64,000 nucleotides of DNA, taken from positions 4,652 to 68,651 of the forward strand of contig NZ_JAHAIF010000012.1 in NCBI RefSeq assembly GCF_018372875.1. Reading direction: 5' to 3'. Below the pieces are notes generated by a model. It did no database searches. It was not told the DNA's origin and saw nothing but the letters and a program-made list of their open reading frames with translations. This DNA comes from Clostridium sp. Lineage in GTDB: Bacteria > Bacillota > Clostridia > Clostridiales > Clostridiaceae. Of the stretch, positions 8,454 through 17,128 are shown in pieces (position 1 is the first letter of the stretch; the number at the start of each line of letters is the position of its first letter). A program made the position numbers and the translations under genes.

Positions 8454-9302
8454 ATGAAAAAAGTTTTCGTACTTGGTGCTGGAACAATGGGTGCTGGAAT
8501 AGTTCAAGCATTCGCACAAAATGGATTTGAAGTTATAGTAAGAGATATTAAAGATGAATTCGTTGAAAGAGGAATAGCTGGAATAAATAAGAGCTTAAGC
8601 AAATTAGTTGCTAAGGAAAAAATGACAGAAGAAGTTAAGGAAGAAATACTTTCTAGAATTTCTGGAACAACTGATATGAGCTTAGCTGCTGATTGTGATT
8701 TAGTAGTAGAAGCTGCTATAGAAAATATGAAGATTAAGAAGGAAATATTTGCAGAATTAGATTCGATCTGTAAGCCAGAAACAATCTTAGCTTCAAATAC
8801 ATCTTCTTTATCAATAACAGAAGTTGCTAATGCTACAAAGAGAGAAGATAAGGTTATAGGAATGCACTTCTTTAATCCAGCTCCAGTAATGAAGCTTGTT
8901 GAAATTATAAGAGGCGCTAAAACTTCTCAAGAAACTTTTGATGCAGTTAAAGAAATGTCTGAAGCTATAAAGAAGGTACCAGTAGAAGTTGCTGAAGCGC
9001 CAGGATTTGTAGTTAACAGAATTCTTATTCCAATGATTAATGAAGCAGTTGGAATTTATGCTGATGGAGTAGCATCTGTAGAAGATATAGATACTGCTAT
9101 GAAATTAGGAGCTAATCACCCAATGGGGCCTTTAGCTTTAGGAGATCTTATAGGTTTAGATGTATGTCTTGCTATAATGGATGTTCTTTATAATGAAACT
9201 GGAGATTCTAAGTACAGAGCTCATACTTTATTAAAGAAGTATGTTAGAGCTGGATGGTTAGGAAGAAAGACAGGAAAAGGATTCTACGATTATTCAAAAT
9301 AA
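8454..9302 (+). CDS. hbd: 3-hydroxybutyryl-CoA dehydrogenase
   Basis: A 282-residue enzyme that reduces acetoacetyl-CoA to 3-hydroxybutyryl-CoA. The N-terminal Rossmann motif is [11 protein letters not shown] (7-16); catalytic His138 sits in [15 protein letters not shown], with the downstream [11 protein letters not shown] helix typical of the family. It completes the crt-bcd-etfBA-hbd operon, so the unit covers acetoacetyl-CoA to butyryl-CoA; thiolase is not in the window. An intrinsic terminator follows. Confidence 0.96.
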   Translation: MKKVFVLGAGTMGAGIVQAFAQNGFEVIVRDIKDEFVERGIAGINKSLSKLVAKEKMTEEVKEEILSRISGTTDMSLAADCDLVVEAAIENMKIKKEIFAELDSICKPETILASNTSSLSITEVANATKREDKVIGMHFFNPAPVMKLVEIIRGAKTSQETFDAVKEMSEAIKKVPVEVAEAPGFVVNRILIPMINEAVGIYADGVASVEDIDTAMKLGANHPMGPLALGDLIGLDVCLAIMDVLYNETGDSKYRAHTLLKKYVRAGWLGRKTGKGFYDYSK

Positions 9303-9326
9303 TATATCCTTAATATATTAAATGTA

Positions 9327-9376
9327 AAAAATAGACAAGTGTTGTTTTTTTAAGCAAATACTTGTCTATTTTTATT
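9327..9376 (+). terminator. Terminator of the butyryl-CoA operon
   Basis: A 14-bp stem (AAAAATAGACAAGT at 9327-9340 with ACTTGTCTATTTTT at 9360-9373) ending in T-rich sequence. The loop is 19 nt and itself T/A rich. Confidence 0.85.
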
Positions 9377-9467
9377 ATAATTATATTCAGCAACAGTAGA
9401 TAGGTGACAAAAATATTATGGGATGATAATGTATACATATAATAAACTATAGGATGGGTTAAAAAAT

Positions 9468-12188
9468 ATGGCAAATAATAAACAAAAGGTAGAAGAGATA
9501 TTAAAGAGATTAACTGAAGATAATAATAGGAAAGAAGATTTTTGTGGAATAGATACATTAACTATTGCAGAAGAGTTAGATTTAAGAAGAAATGTTGTAA
9601 GTCAGTATCTAAATGAATTAGTTGATGAGAAAAAAGCTATAAAATCGAGGACTAGACCAGTTTTATTTACATATATAAACTCTAATGAAAAAATGAATTC
9701 ATCTGGAAATGATGGAGAGGATATTTTTAGAGAATTAGTTGGATATAATGGAAGTTTAAAAACTGCTGTAAAGCAATGTAAATCAGCGGCGTTTTACCCT
9801 AGTAAAGATATGTCGGTATTATTAACTGGGCCAAGTGGTGTTGGTAAGAGTTTTATAGCTAACTTATTACACAAATACGCAGAACAAAGAGGAAGGATAG
9901 GGGAGGGAGCCCCTTTTATTGTATTTAATTGTGCTGATTATGCTGATAATCCAGAATTACTTTCAGCAAACTTGTTTGGCTATAAAAAAGGTGCCTTTAC
10001 TGGTGCAGACAAAGACCATATAGGTTCATTAGAGTTAGCGGATGGTGGATATCTATTTTTAGATGAAGTACATAGATTATCTCCCGAAGGTCAAGAAAAA
10101 CTTTTTGTTTTTATGGATAAAGGGTTGTTCAAAAGAGTTGGTGAAAGTAAGGCGGAGAGAAAAGCTAATGTAAGATTTATTTTTGCAACTACAGAAAGTC
10201 CTGAAGAAACATTACTTGAAACTTTCACAAGAAGAATTCCGCTAGTGGTAAATATACCTAAGTTAAGAGATAGACCTATTGATGAAAGATTAACAATGAT
10301 ATATAAGTTTTTTAGTATTGAGGCGAAGGAAATTGATAAAGATATTAATGTAAGTAAGGATGTAATAAACTATATTTTATCGCAAAAGAAAGCTGGAAAT
10401 ATAGGGAGTTTAAAGAATTTAATTAAGCTTTGTTGTGCGTGGTCTTATAAAGACCAACAAGATGAGGAGATAATCATAATAGGAAAAGAATATCTAAAAG
10501 ATTTAGAAGGTGTAGAAAAAAATAATGTAAAACAGTTTTTTTATGATGATTTTATGTACATAAGTAGTAAAGGGGAATGTTTAAAAGAAATTCATACAAT
10601 AAGTAATGATAACTTCATAAGAATAAATGAAATTATATATGAAGTAGAAAAAGTGTTAAATGAATATATACAAAATAAAGTATCAATAGAAGAGTTAAAA
10701 AAGAAAATAAATATAGAACTTAATAGAAGTCTTGGATTGATGGTTTATGAGGAGAGTTCTAATGAAGGAAATGATTTAATTGAGAGTTTATATCTAGATA
10801 CAGTAACCAATACCCTAAAAGCTGTTGAAGGAACGTACGGAATTAAATATTATGGCAATACATCTAAAATAATAACAAAAATTTTATTGTATTTTAAAAA
10901 TAATAACTTAGATGTACTATCTAATAGTAGCTTTAATAGTATAAATATCATAAAATCTATAGTTGCTAAAAAATTAAGTAAAGCATCTATTGTGGCAGAG
11001 AAACTTATAAGAAATCTAGAATCTAATTTAGATTATAAATTAGACCCTAGAATTGAGTTAATTATTTTAATGTATTTTTTTGCTATGATGAATAATGAAA
11101 GTACTCAAATTAATGCTATTATAGTTGCTCATGGATATTCAACAGCTAGTAGTATAGCAAGTGTAGCAAACCAAATGTTTGAACAGTTCATATTTGAAGC
11201 ATTTGATATGCCAGTGGACATGTCTCCTATAGAAGTTAAGAATCAAATAAAGCAATATATAAGTGGTATTGATACTTCTAAAGGAACTATTATTTTAGTA
11301 GATATGGGTTCTTTAGTAAATATAGATAGAGATTTAAGAGATGTAATAGAGGGAGATCTTGGGATAATTAATAATATAACAACAAATATAGCCCTCGATA
11401 TTGCAGGAAGAATAATTAATGGGCAAGACGTTCGTTCAATGATAGAAGGAATAGAAAAAAATAATGTGCTGTCTTGTAAGTATATAGAGGGAAAGAAAAA
11501 GAAGAAAGCTATTTTGACTACTTGTATATCTGGAATTGGTACAGCTGTTAAGCTTAAAAAACTAATAAGAGAGTGTATTGGAACTGCTGATATAGAAGTG
11601 AAGGAATATGAATACTCTAAATTAAGCTTAATGGGAAAAGAAGATAAGATTTTTAGCGATTATGATGTTAGATTAATTATTAGCACTACTAAGATAGATA
11701 TTGATGGGGCAGAATGTCTTCTTTTACAAGACCTTATGAGTGGGGATAGTGATGATATTTTTGTTAATGCTTTAAAAGAAATAACATTGGATAAAAATAT
11801 TGATATGATTCGTCAAGACTTAGTAAAAATGTTTTCTATGGAAAATCTTGTGTCTAGGATGACTATATTAAATCCAGGAAAAATAATTAATGAGGTAGAG
11901 GATATTATAATTAATTATGAAAGAATACTAGGAGCAATATTCTGTAGCGAATTAAAAATGACTTTATATATACATGTTAGTATACTTATAGAAAGATTAA
12001 TGCTAAAACAAGGGTTAGAGTTTGAGATTGGTGAAAGAGATTACGAAGATAAAAATAATAAATTCATTGAAATAACTAATAAGATTTTTAATCCTTTATT
12101 AAGAGAATATAATTTAAGTATTACCACCAAAGAAATATCTATAATTCAAACTATTATAGAATCAAGAATAGGAAAAATAGAATTATAA
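9468..12188 (+). CDS. LevR-type sigma-54-dependent activator with PTS regulation domains
   Basis: A 906-residue transcription activator. In order: an N-terminal helix-turn-helix (about 1-60), an AAA+ sigma-54 activation domain (about 90-330; Walker A GPSGVGKS at 121-128, GAFTGA at 175-180 for contact with sigma-54, Walker B YLFLDE 195-200), a first PTS regulation domain (about 420-540), a mannose-type EIIA-like domain with His555 (VAHGYST), an EIIB-like segment ([10 protein letters not shown] near residue 685), and a C-terminal second regulation domain (about 800-906). LevR/ManR proteins are adjusted by phosphorylation from HPr and a cognate EIIB. A perfect -24/-12 promoter stands just downstream before the PTS genes, so it is very likely their activator. 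Confidence 0.93.
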   Translation: MANNKQKVEEILKRLTEDNNRKEDFCGIDTLTIAEELDLRRNVVSQYLNELVDEKKAIKSRTRPVLFTYINSNEKMNSSGNDGEDIFRELVGYNGSLKTAVKQCKSAAFYPSKDMSVLLTGPSGVGKSFIANLLHKYAEQRGRIGEGAPFIVFNCADYADNPELLSANLFGYKKGAFTGADKDHIGSLELADGGYLFLDEVHRLSPEGQEKLFVFMDKGLFKRVGESKAERKANVRFIFATTESPEETLLETFTRRIPLVVNIPKLRDRPIDERLTMIYKFFSIEAKEIDKDINVSKDVINYILSQKKAGNIGSLKNLIKLCCAWSYKDQQDEEIIIIGKEYLKDLEGVEKNNVKQFFYDDFMYISSKGECLKEIHTISNDNFIRINEIIYEVEKVLNEYIQNKVSIEELKKKINIELNRSLGLMVYEESSNEGNDLIESLYLDTVTNTLKAVEGTYGIKYYGNTSKIITKILLYFKNNNLDVLSNSSFNSINIIKSIVAKKLSKASIVAEKLIRNLESNLDYKLDPRIELIILMYFFAMMNNESTQINAIIVAHGYSTASSIASVANQMFEQFIFEAFDMPVDMSPIEVKNQIKQYISGIDTSKGTIILVDMGSLVNIDRDLRDVIEGDLGIINNITTNIALDIAGRIINGQDVRSMIEGIEKNNVLSCKYIEGKKKKKAILTTCISGIGTAVKLKKLIRECIGTADIEVKEYEYSKLSLMGKEDKIFSDYDVRLIISTTKIDIDGAECLLLQDLMSGDSDDIFVNALKEITLDKNIDMIRQDLVKMFSMENLVSRMTILNPGKIINEVEDIIINYERILGAIFCSELKMTLYIHVSILIERLMLKQGLEFEIGERDYEDKNNKFIEITNKIFNPLLREYNLSITTKEISIIQTIIESRIGKIEL

Positions 12189-12195
12189 ATTTAAA

Positions 12196-12229
12196 GGCAT
12201 GACACTTGTAAATAGTGTCATGTCTTTTT
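12196..12229 (+). terminator. Terminator of the sigma-54 activator gene
   Basis: An 11-bp stem with one G.U (12196-12206 with 12214-12224), loop of 7, followed by TTTTT. Confidence 0.85.
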
Positions 12230-12243
12230 AGGTTTTGTAGGTA

Positions 12244-12269
12244 TGACAGAAAGAAACTGAGTGTGACAC
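12244..12269. promoter_or_regulatory. Candidate upstream activator site for the LevR-type regulator
   Basis: Two TGACA repeats 20 bp apart (12244-12248 and 12264-12268), about two helical turns, 80-110 bp upstream of the -24 element, the distance expected of an enhancer for a sigma-54 activator. A third copy is in the preceding terminator stem. No published consensus for this regulator was used, so this is a guess from position and repetition. Confidence 0.3.
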
Positions 12270-12349
12270 TAGAATTTTATGAAGTTTTTTGAATTGAAAA
12301 GTGGCTATTTTACTAGATTTCTTGTATGTAAATTTAAATAATAAAAAGT

Positions 12350-12364
12350 TGGCACGTTAATTGC
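12350..12364 (+). promoter_or_regulatory. Sigma-54 (-24/-12) promoter of the PTS operon
   Basis: The sequence TTGGCACGTTAATTGCT (12349-12365) matches the sigma-54 consensus TGGCACG-N4-TTGC, with the -24 GG at 12351-12352 and -12 GC at 12363-12364 correctly spaced. It lies 50 bp before the EIIA start codon and directly after the gene of a GAFTGA-bearing activator. Confidence 0.95.
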
Positions 12365-12412
12365 TAATATAAATAAGTGTGAAAATCAAATAGAGAAACA
12401 GGAGGATAAAGA

Positions 12413-12826
12413 ATGTACAAAATAATTATAGCAACACATGGTCCTTTAGCAGAAGCATTTAAATCAACATTAAAGATGTTTACAAATGATATAGACGATG
12501 TATATTCTGTAGGCTTAACTGAAACTGGTGTTGAAGAGTTCAAGGAAAAAATAGATAACATAATGAAGGAAGCTTACGAAGATGGGAAAGAAATTCTTGT
12601 TTTAGCTGACCTGTTTGGAGGAACTCCATTCAATACAGCGATGTTAGAAATCAAAGGTAAATATAAAAATGTAGAAGTTATAGCAGGAATTAATTTACCT
12701 TTATTAATTGAAGCAACTTTATTAAGAGGTGGAGATTTAAAAAGTTCAATGGAAAGTTTAAAAACTTCAGCTCAAGATGCAATTATGATTCCACCATCAT
12801 CTGCTGTAGATGATGATGATGAATAG
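12413..12826 (+). CDS. Mannose-family PTS component EIIA
   Basis: A 137-residue cytoplasmic phosphocarrier. The active His9 lies in IIATHGPLAEAF; the DLFGGTPFN loop (about 63-71) is characteristic of mannose-class IIA. Here it is a separate protein, not fused to IIB. It passes phosphate from HPr to EIIB. First gene of the sigma-54-driven operon with AGGAGG before the ATG. The C-terminus is strikingly acidic (DDDDE). The sugar is not evident from sequence. Confidence 0.93.
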   Translation: MYKIIIATHGPLAEAFKSTLKMFTNDIDDVYSVGLTETGVEEFKEKIDNIMKEAYEDGKEILVLADLFGGTPFNTAMLEIKGKYKNVEVIAGINLPLLIEATLLRGGDLKSSMESLKTSAQDAIMIPPSSAVDDDDE

Positions 12827-12851
12827 AAAAAAATCATAGGAGGATTTTTAT

Positions 12852-13637
12852 ATGCAAATACAATTATGGCAAATCATTATTCTGGGCCTATTAGGTGGTA
12901 TAGCTCAATGGGACGAAACAAATATGAAAATTGGATTTAGAAATCCAGCAATTACAGGACTTATTGTAGGACTTATTTTAGGAGATGTAAAAACAGGTTT
13001 ATTAGTGGGAGGAACTCTTCAATTAATGACATTAGGTATAGGCAGTTACGGTGGAGCAACAATTCCAGACTACGCAACAGCAACGATTATTGCAGGAGCA
13101 CTTGCAATCTCAACAGGTCAAGGAGTTGATTTTGCAATAGGTATAGGTGTACCAGCAGCATTATTACTAGTTCAACTTGATGTATTAGCAAGAATGAGTA
13201 ACGTATTCTTTCAACATAAGGCAGAAAAATATGCTGATGAAAGAAAATATAACAAAGTAGAATTAATGAACGTTTTAGGTTTATCGACTTGGATGATTTC
13301 AAGATTTGTACCAGTATTTATTTGTTTATACTTTGGAGAAGGTTTAGTACAAACATTACTTAGTTCATCACCAGAATGGTTAATTGGTGGATTAAAAGCA
13401 GCAGGTGGAGTATTACCAGCTTTAGGTATAGCTTTATTACTTAAATACTTACCAATTAAAGCTTACGCTCCATACTTAATAGTAGGATTTGTTTTAGCAG
13501 CATTCTTCAACTTACCAATGTTAGGAGTAGCTTTATTAGGATTTGCAGTAGCTTTATATAACTTCAAAAAAGCAACTGATGCAGATGCAAAAGCAGTAAA
13601 TGTAGGATTCGCAGGAGGTGCAGACGAAGATGAATAA
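12852..13637 (+). CDS. Mannose-family PTS component EIIC
   Basis: A 261-residue membrane permease subunit of the mannose class. It starts with a hydrophobic helix (IILGLLGGIAQWDE) and includes the family pattern GLIVGLILGDVKTGLLVGGTLQLM and GSYGGATIPDY. With EIID it forms the sugar channel. Its stop overlaps the EIID start by 8 bp, so the two are translationally coupled. Confidence 0.93.
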   Translation: MQIQLWQIIILGLLGGIAQWDETNMKIGFRNPAITGLIVGLILGDVKTGLLVGGTLQLMTLGIGSYGGATIPDYATATIIAGALAISTGQGVDFAIGIGVPAALLLVQLDVLARMSNVFFQHKAEKYADERKYNKVELMNVLGLSTWMISRFVPVFICLYFGEGLVQTLLSSSPEWLIGGLKAAGGVLPALGIALLLKYLPIKAYAPYLIVGFVLAAFFNLPMLGVALLGFAVALYNFKKATDADAKAVNVGFAGGADEDE

Positions 13638-14421
13638 ATTAAGTAATAAAACAATTAACAAAGTTTTCTATAGGTGGTTATTCGCGTCACAAACAGCATG
13701 GAACTATGAAAAAATGCAAGGTTTAGGATACTGTTATTCAATGCTACCAGCATTAAGAGAGATATATACTAATGAAGATGAATTAAATGCAGCAGTTAAG
13801 AATCATTTACAATTCTTCAACTGTAATATAGTAACAGGACAATTCATATTAGGAGCAGATTTAGCTATAGAAGAGGCAGAGGGAGCAAAATCAAGAGAAG
13901 CAGTTGCAGCAATTAAGACTGGTCTTATGGGACCTTTAGCTGGTATAGGTGATACATTATTCGGTGTTACTTTAAACACTGTATTTGGTTCTATTGCAGC
14001 TTATATGGCATTAGAAGGAAGTTCAATTGGATGTTATATGTGGATTTTAGCTAACATAGCTAAGATTATAATCAGTAAAGGTTTTATAAAAGCTGGATAC
14101 AAACAAGGTGCCAAGTTAGTTGCATCGGTAGGAAATGTATTAAAAAATATTACAGATTCAGCTTCAATGCTTGGACTAATGGTAATAGGTGCTTTAATAC
14201 CAACGGTTGTTAAGGCAACAGTACCATATGTTTATACATCTGGAGAAGCTCAATTAGTTGCTCAAGAAATCTTAGATAAGATTATGCCAGGGTTAGTACC
14301 AGTAGCAATTGTTGCATTAACTTACTGGTTATTAGGTAGAAAGAAAATGAATTCTACAAGGGTTATTTTAATTCTTATCGTATTGTCAATAGTATTGTTT
14401 AATTTAGGAATTATAGCATAA
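13630..14421 (+). CDS. Mannose-family PTS component EIID
   Basis: A 263-residue membrane subunit. Family features are FYRWLFASQTAWNYEKMQGLGY near the N-terminus (amino acids 14-35, shown only in part here), MGPLAGIGDTLF in the middle and C-terminal hydrophobic segments. The ATG at 13630 is chosen because AGGAGGTG lies 9 nt upstream; an in-frame GTG at 13618 would lie inside that ribosome site. The reading frame overlaps the end of EIIC by 8 bp. Confidence 0.92.
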   Translation: MNKLSNKTINKVFYRWLFASQTAWNYEKMQGLGYCYSMLPALREIYTNEDELNAAVKNHLQFFNCNIVTGQFILGADLAIEEAEGAKSREAVAAIKTGLMGPLAGIGDTLFGVTLNTVFGSIAAYMALEGSSIGCYMWILANIAKIIISKGFIKAGYKQGAKLVASVGNVLKNITDSASMLGLMVIGALIPTVVKATVPYVYTSGEAQLVAQEILDKIMPGLVPVAIVALTYWLLGRKKMNSTRVILILIVLSIVLFNLGIIA

Positions 14422-14440
14422 TATTTGGAGGTTTTTAATA

Positions 14441-14920
14441 ATGAAAGGGATAGTTCATATTAGAATAGATGATAGATTAATACACGGACAAGTTGCAGCC
14501 TTCTGGACAAATTCATTATCAATAAGCAGAATTATGGTTGTTAATGATGAGGTTGCAGCAGATGAAATGCAAAAATCTTTATTAAGAATGGTAGCGCCAG
14601 CTTCAGTTAGAACTTCTATTATTAGTAAGGAAATAGCAATTAAGAATATTTCTGCAGGTAAATATGAAGGACAAAGAGTTTTGTTAATAGTTAAGAATCC
14701 TAAAGATATTTGGGAATTAAAGCAAGCGGGATTAGACATAACTTCATTTAATGTTGGAAATATGGCTGCAAAAGAAGGAACAAGATCAATAAAGAGATCA
14801 GTAAATGTTACTGATACTGATGTGGAATATTTCAATAAGCTATTAGATGCAGGAGTAGATATATCTGCTATAATGGTTCCTGATGATCCAGATTGTAAGT
14901 TAAAAGATATTTTAAAATAG
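14441..14920 (+). CDS. Mannose-family PTS component EIIB
   Basis: A 159-residue phosphotransferase subunit; the active-site His15 lies in RIDDRLIHGQVAAFW. It receives phosphate from EIIA and gives it to the incoming sugar; in LevR-type systems EIIB also phosphorylates the activator when no sugar is transported. IIA-IIC-IID-IIB is the gene order here, with IIB last instead of the IIA-IIB-IIC-IID order of manXYZ systems. Confidence 0.93.
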   Translation: MKGIVHIRIDDRLIHGQVAAFWTNSLSISRIMVVNDEVAADEMQKSLLRMVAPASVRTSIISKEIAIKNISAGKYEGQRVLLIVKNPKDIWELKQAGLDITSFNVGNMAAKEGTRSIKRSVNVTDTDVEYFNKLLDAGVDISAIMVPDDPDCKLKDILK

Positions 14921-14934
14921 CAAAGATAAATAGG

Positions 14935-15050
14935 AGAATGACTTTAGGTGAATGGTGAAGTAGTAGCAATGAATAGTAACATATGTAATTTCGAAGAAAT
15001 TGCTAATTATTCTTCATCTTCACTATTAACTAAAAAAGTCATTCTTTTTT
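14935..15050 (+). terminator. Very long (about 111 nt) hairpin with T-run between EIIB and murQ
   Basis: AGAATGACTTT (14935-14945) pairs with AAAGTCATTCT (15035-15045), followed by T6. The inner sequence keeps pairing imperfectly: TTAGGTGAATGGTGAAG against CTTCACTATTAACTAA, and further in TAGCAAT against ATTGCTA, so nearly the whole segment folds on itself. The T-run ends 3 nt before the murQ ribosome site. It reads as an intrinsic terminator/attenuator that would lower murQ relative to the PTS genes. Confidence 0.7.
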
Positions 15051-15066
15051 AGTAGGAGGATAAACC

Positions 15067-15975
15067 ATGGTAAAAGTTGATTTAGGGAAATTAGATACTG
15101 AAAGAGTTAATGAAAATACAAAGAATATAGATAAATTATCAACATTGGATATGATTAAACTTATTAATGAAGAAGATCATAAGGTGGCAGAAGCTGTGAA
15201 AGAAGATGTGGAAAACATAGCAAAGGCTGTGGATTTAATTCATGGAAGGTTGATAAGAGGGGGAAGACTTATATATGTAGGAGCAGGAAACTCAGGAAGG
15301 CTTGGTGTTTTAGATGCTTGTGAATGTCCACCTACATTTGGAGTTGAACCTGGTGTAGTTGTTGGTGTCCTTGCAGGGGGATACAATGCTACTGTCTATG
15401 CTCAAGAAGGATCAGAGGATTTTGAAGAACTATCTATAGAAGAATTAAAGAAGTTAAAGGTAAATGAGAATGATGCAGTGGTGGCTTTAAGTGCTTCTGG
15501 TAGAACTCCTTATGCAAAAGGGGCATTAAAGTATGCAAAGGAAGTAGGTGCAGCACATATAGCTGTTAGTTGTAGTAGAAATGCAGAACTTTCAAAGTTT
15601 GGAGAAGTTGCTATAGAAGTTGTAACTGGTGCGGAGGTCATTACAGGATCAACAAGACTTAAAGCAGGTACAGCTCAGAAGATGATTTTAAATATGCTAT
15701 CAACAGGTTCTATGATTAAGAGCGGTAAAGTTTATGGTAACTACATGGTAGATGTAAGAGCAGGAAATGATAAGCTTGTTGAAAGAAGCAAGAAGATAAT
15801 TGTTGATTGTACGGGAGTATCTAGGGAAGAAGCTGAAAAGTATTTAGAAATAAGTGAAGGGAAAGTAAAGCTTGCTGTTTTTATGATTCTTTCTCAATTA
15901 AATAAGGAAGAAAGTATCAAAGTTTTAGAAGAAAATGATAATACAATTTATAAAGCACTACAAGCTATAAAGTAG
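15067..15975 (+). CDS. murQ: N-acetylmuramic acid 6-phosphate etherase
   Basis: A 302-residue SIS-domain enzyme that cleaves the lactyl ether of MurNAc-6-phosphate to give GlcNAc-6-phosphate and lactate in cell-wall recycling or use of external peptidoglycan sugars. Sugar-phosphate-binding and catalytic elements are visible: GAGNSGRLGVLDACECPPTFG (about 77-97), AGTAQKMILN and ALSASGRTPYAKGAL. Length is normal. AGGAGG precedes the ATG. It lies downstream of the mannose-type PTS on the same strand, hinting that the PTS may bring in MurNAc or a related sugar, although a strong hairpin separates them. Confidence 0.95.
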   Translation: MVKVDLGKLDTERVNENTKNIDKLSTLDMIKLINEEDHKVAEAVKEDVENIAKAVDLIHGRLIRGGRLIYVGAGNSGRLGVLDACECPPTFGVEPGVVVGVLAGGYNATVYAQEGSEDFEELSIEELKKLKVNENDAVVALSASGRTPYAKGALKYAKEVGAAHIAVSCSRNAELSKFGEVAIEVVTGAEVITGSTRLKAGTAQKMILNMLSTGSMIKSGKVYGNYMVDVRAGNDKLVERSKKIIVDCTGVSREEAEKYLEISEGKVKLAVFMILSQLNKEESIKVLEENDNTIYKALQAIK

Positions 15976-15994
15976 TTATATGATTTTTGCATTT

Positions 15995-16020
15995 AAAAAG
16001 ACGTCAAGGCGTCTTTTTTT
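15995..16020 (+). terminator. Terminator of murQ
   Basis: Stem AAAAAGACG (15995-16003) with CGTCTTTTT (16010-16018) and a run of T. Confidence 0.85.
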
Positions 16021-16112
16021 ATTACTATGGGTTTGCAGTGAACAACTAATTGTAGATGATAAATTAGTATACCTGTAAATATAGTTAATGGTGTTTCTAG
16101 CTATTAGAAATT

Positions 16113-16154
16113 AAGAGATTGTATCAAAATATATTTTTAGGTACAGTCTCTTTT
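16113..16154 (+). terminator. Second terminator-like hairpin before nfnA
   Basis: AAGAGATTGTA (16113-16123) pairs with TACAGTCTCTT (16142-16152) with one G.U, followed by TTTT. No gene ends here; it may be a backup terminator for murQ or the end of a short transcript. No convincing promoter was found just before it. Confidence 0.5.
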
Positions 16155-16163
16155 GCTAATTTA

Positions 16164-16193
16164 TTGATAAAGTGAAAGGTATTATTGTATAAT
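16164..16193 (+). promoter_or_regulatory. Promoter of nfnAB
   Basis: -35 TTGATA (16164-16169), 18-bp spacer, -10 TATAAT (16188-16193), about 40 bp upstream of nfnA. Confidence 0.7.
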
Positions 16194-16236
16194 ATACTAT
16201 AAAATACCAAATAAGCAAAAGCATGGGGGGATGAAA

Positions 16237-17127
16237 GTGTTTAAAATAACTAACAAGAGGTTATTGACAGAAAATATTTATCTTATGGATGTTGAAGCAC
16301 CAAGAGTTGCTAAATCTGCTCATCCAGGACAATTTGTAATTGTAAAAATAGATGAAAAGGGAGAAAGAATTCCATTAACTATTTGTGATTACGATGCAAA
16401 TAAGGGGACAGTAACTATTGTTTTTCAAACATTAGGAGCATCAACAAAAGAAATGGCAGAGTTAGAAGTTGGGGAATACTTTAGGGATTTTGTTGGTCCT
16501 TTAGGACAAGCATCAGAAATGGTGCATGAAGATTTAGATGAATTAAAAAAGAAAAATATCCTATTTGTTGCAGGTGGAGTTGGAACAGCTCCTGTATATC
16601 CACAGGTTAAATGGTTATCTGAAAGAGGTATTAAGGCAGATGTTATAGTTGGGGCAAGGAATAAAGATATTGTAATTTTAAAAGAAGAAATGGAGCAAGT
16701 GGCAGGAAACTTATACATAGCTACAGATGATGGATCTTCTGGATTTAAAGGATTAGTAACAGACAAAATAAAAGATTTAATTAATAATGAAGGAAAGAAA
16801 TACGATTTAGTAGTAGCAATTGGACCTATGATAATGATGAAATTTGTTGCTCTACTTACAAAAGAATTGAATATTCCTACAATAGTAAGCATGAATCCAA
16901 TTATGGTAGATGGTACAGGAATGTGTGGTGCATGTAGAGTTACTGTAGGAGGAGAAGTTAAGTTTGCATGTGTTGATGGTCCAGAATTTGATGGACATCT
17001 AATAGATTTTGATGAAGCTATGAGAAGACAATCTATGTACAAAACTGAAGAAGGAAGATCAGCTTTAAAGTTAGCTGAAGGAGACACCCATCATGGTGGA
17101 TGTGGACATTGCGGAGGTGAAGAGTAA
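16237..17127 (+). CDS. nfnA: NADH-dependent ferredoxin:NADP+ oxidoreductase, alpha (small) subunit
   Basis: A 296-residue ferredoxin-NADP-reductase-type subunit. The N-terminal beta barrel binds FAD (PLTICDYD resembles the RxYS-type flavin loop), the NAD domain carries AGGVGTAPVYPQ, and the C-terminal Cys cluster (GTGMCGACRV ... FACVDGPEFDG) binds a [2Fe-2S] centre. Together with NfnB it couples NADH and ferredoxin oxidation to NADP+ reduction, and the reverse. The C-terminus has an extra His/Cys/Gly stretch (HHGGCGHCGGEE). GTG at 16237 is preferred, 6 nt after GGGGGG; an in-frame ATG at 16231 abuts the G-run. Confidence 0.9.
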   Translation: MFKITNKRLLTENIYLMDVEAPRVAKSAHPGQFVIVKIDEKGERIPLTICDYDANKGTVTIVFQTLGASTKEMAELEVGEYFRDFVGPLGQASEMVHEDLDELKKKNILFVAGGVGTAPVYPQVKWLSERGIKADVIVGARNKDIVILKEEMEQVAGNLYIATDDGSSGFKGLVTDKIKDLINNEGKKYDLVVAIGPMIMMKFVALLTKELNIPTIVSMNPIMVDGTGMCGACRVTVGGEVKFACVDGPEFDGHLIDFDEAMRRQSMYKTEEGRSALKLAEGDTHHGGCGHCGGEE

Positions 17128-17128
17128 T

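Noticed and set aside
16425..17087. Long minus-strand open frame (220 codons) inside nfnA
   Set aside because: It is the antisense shadow of a well-supported gene, has low-complexity composition and no ribosome site.
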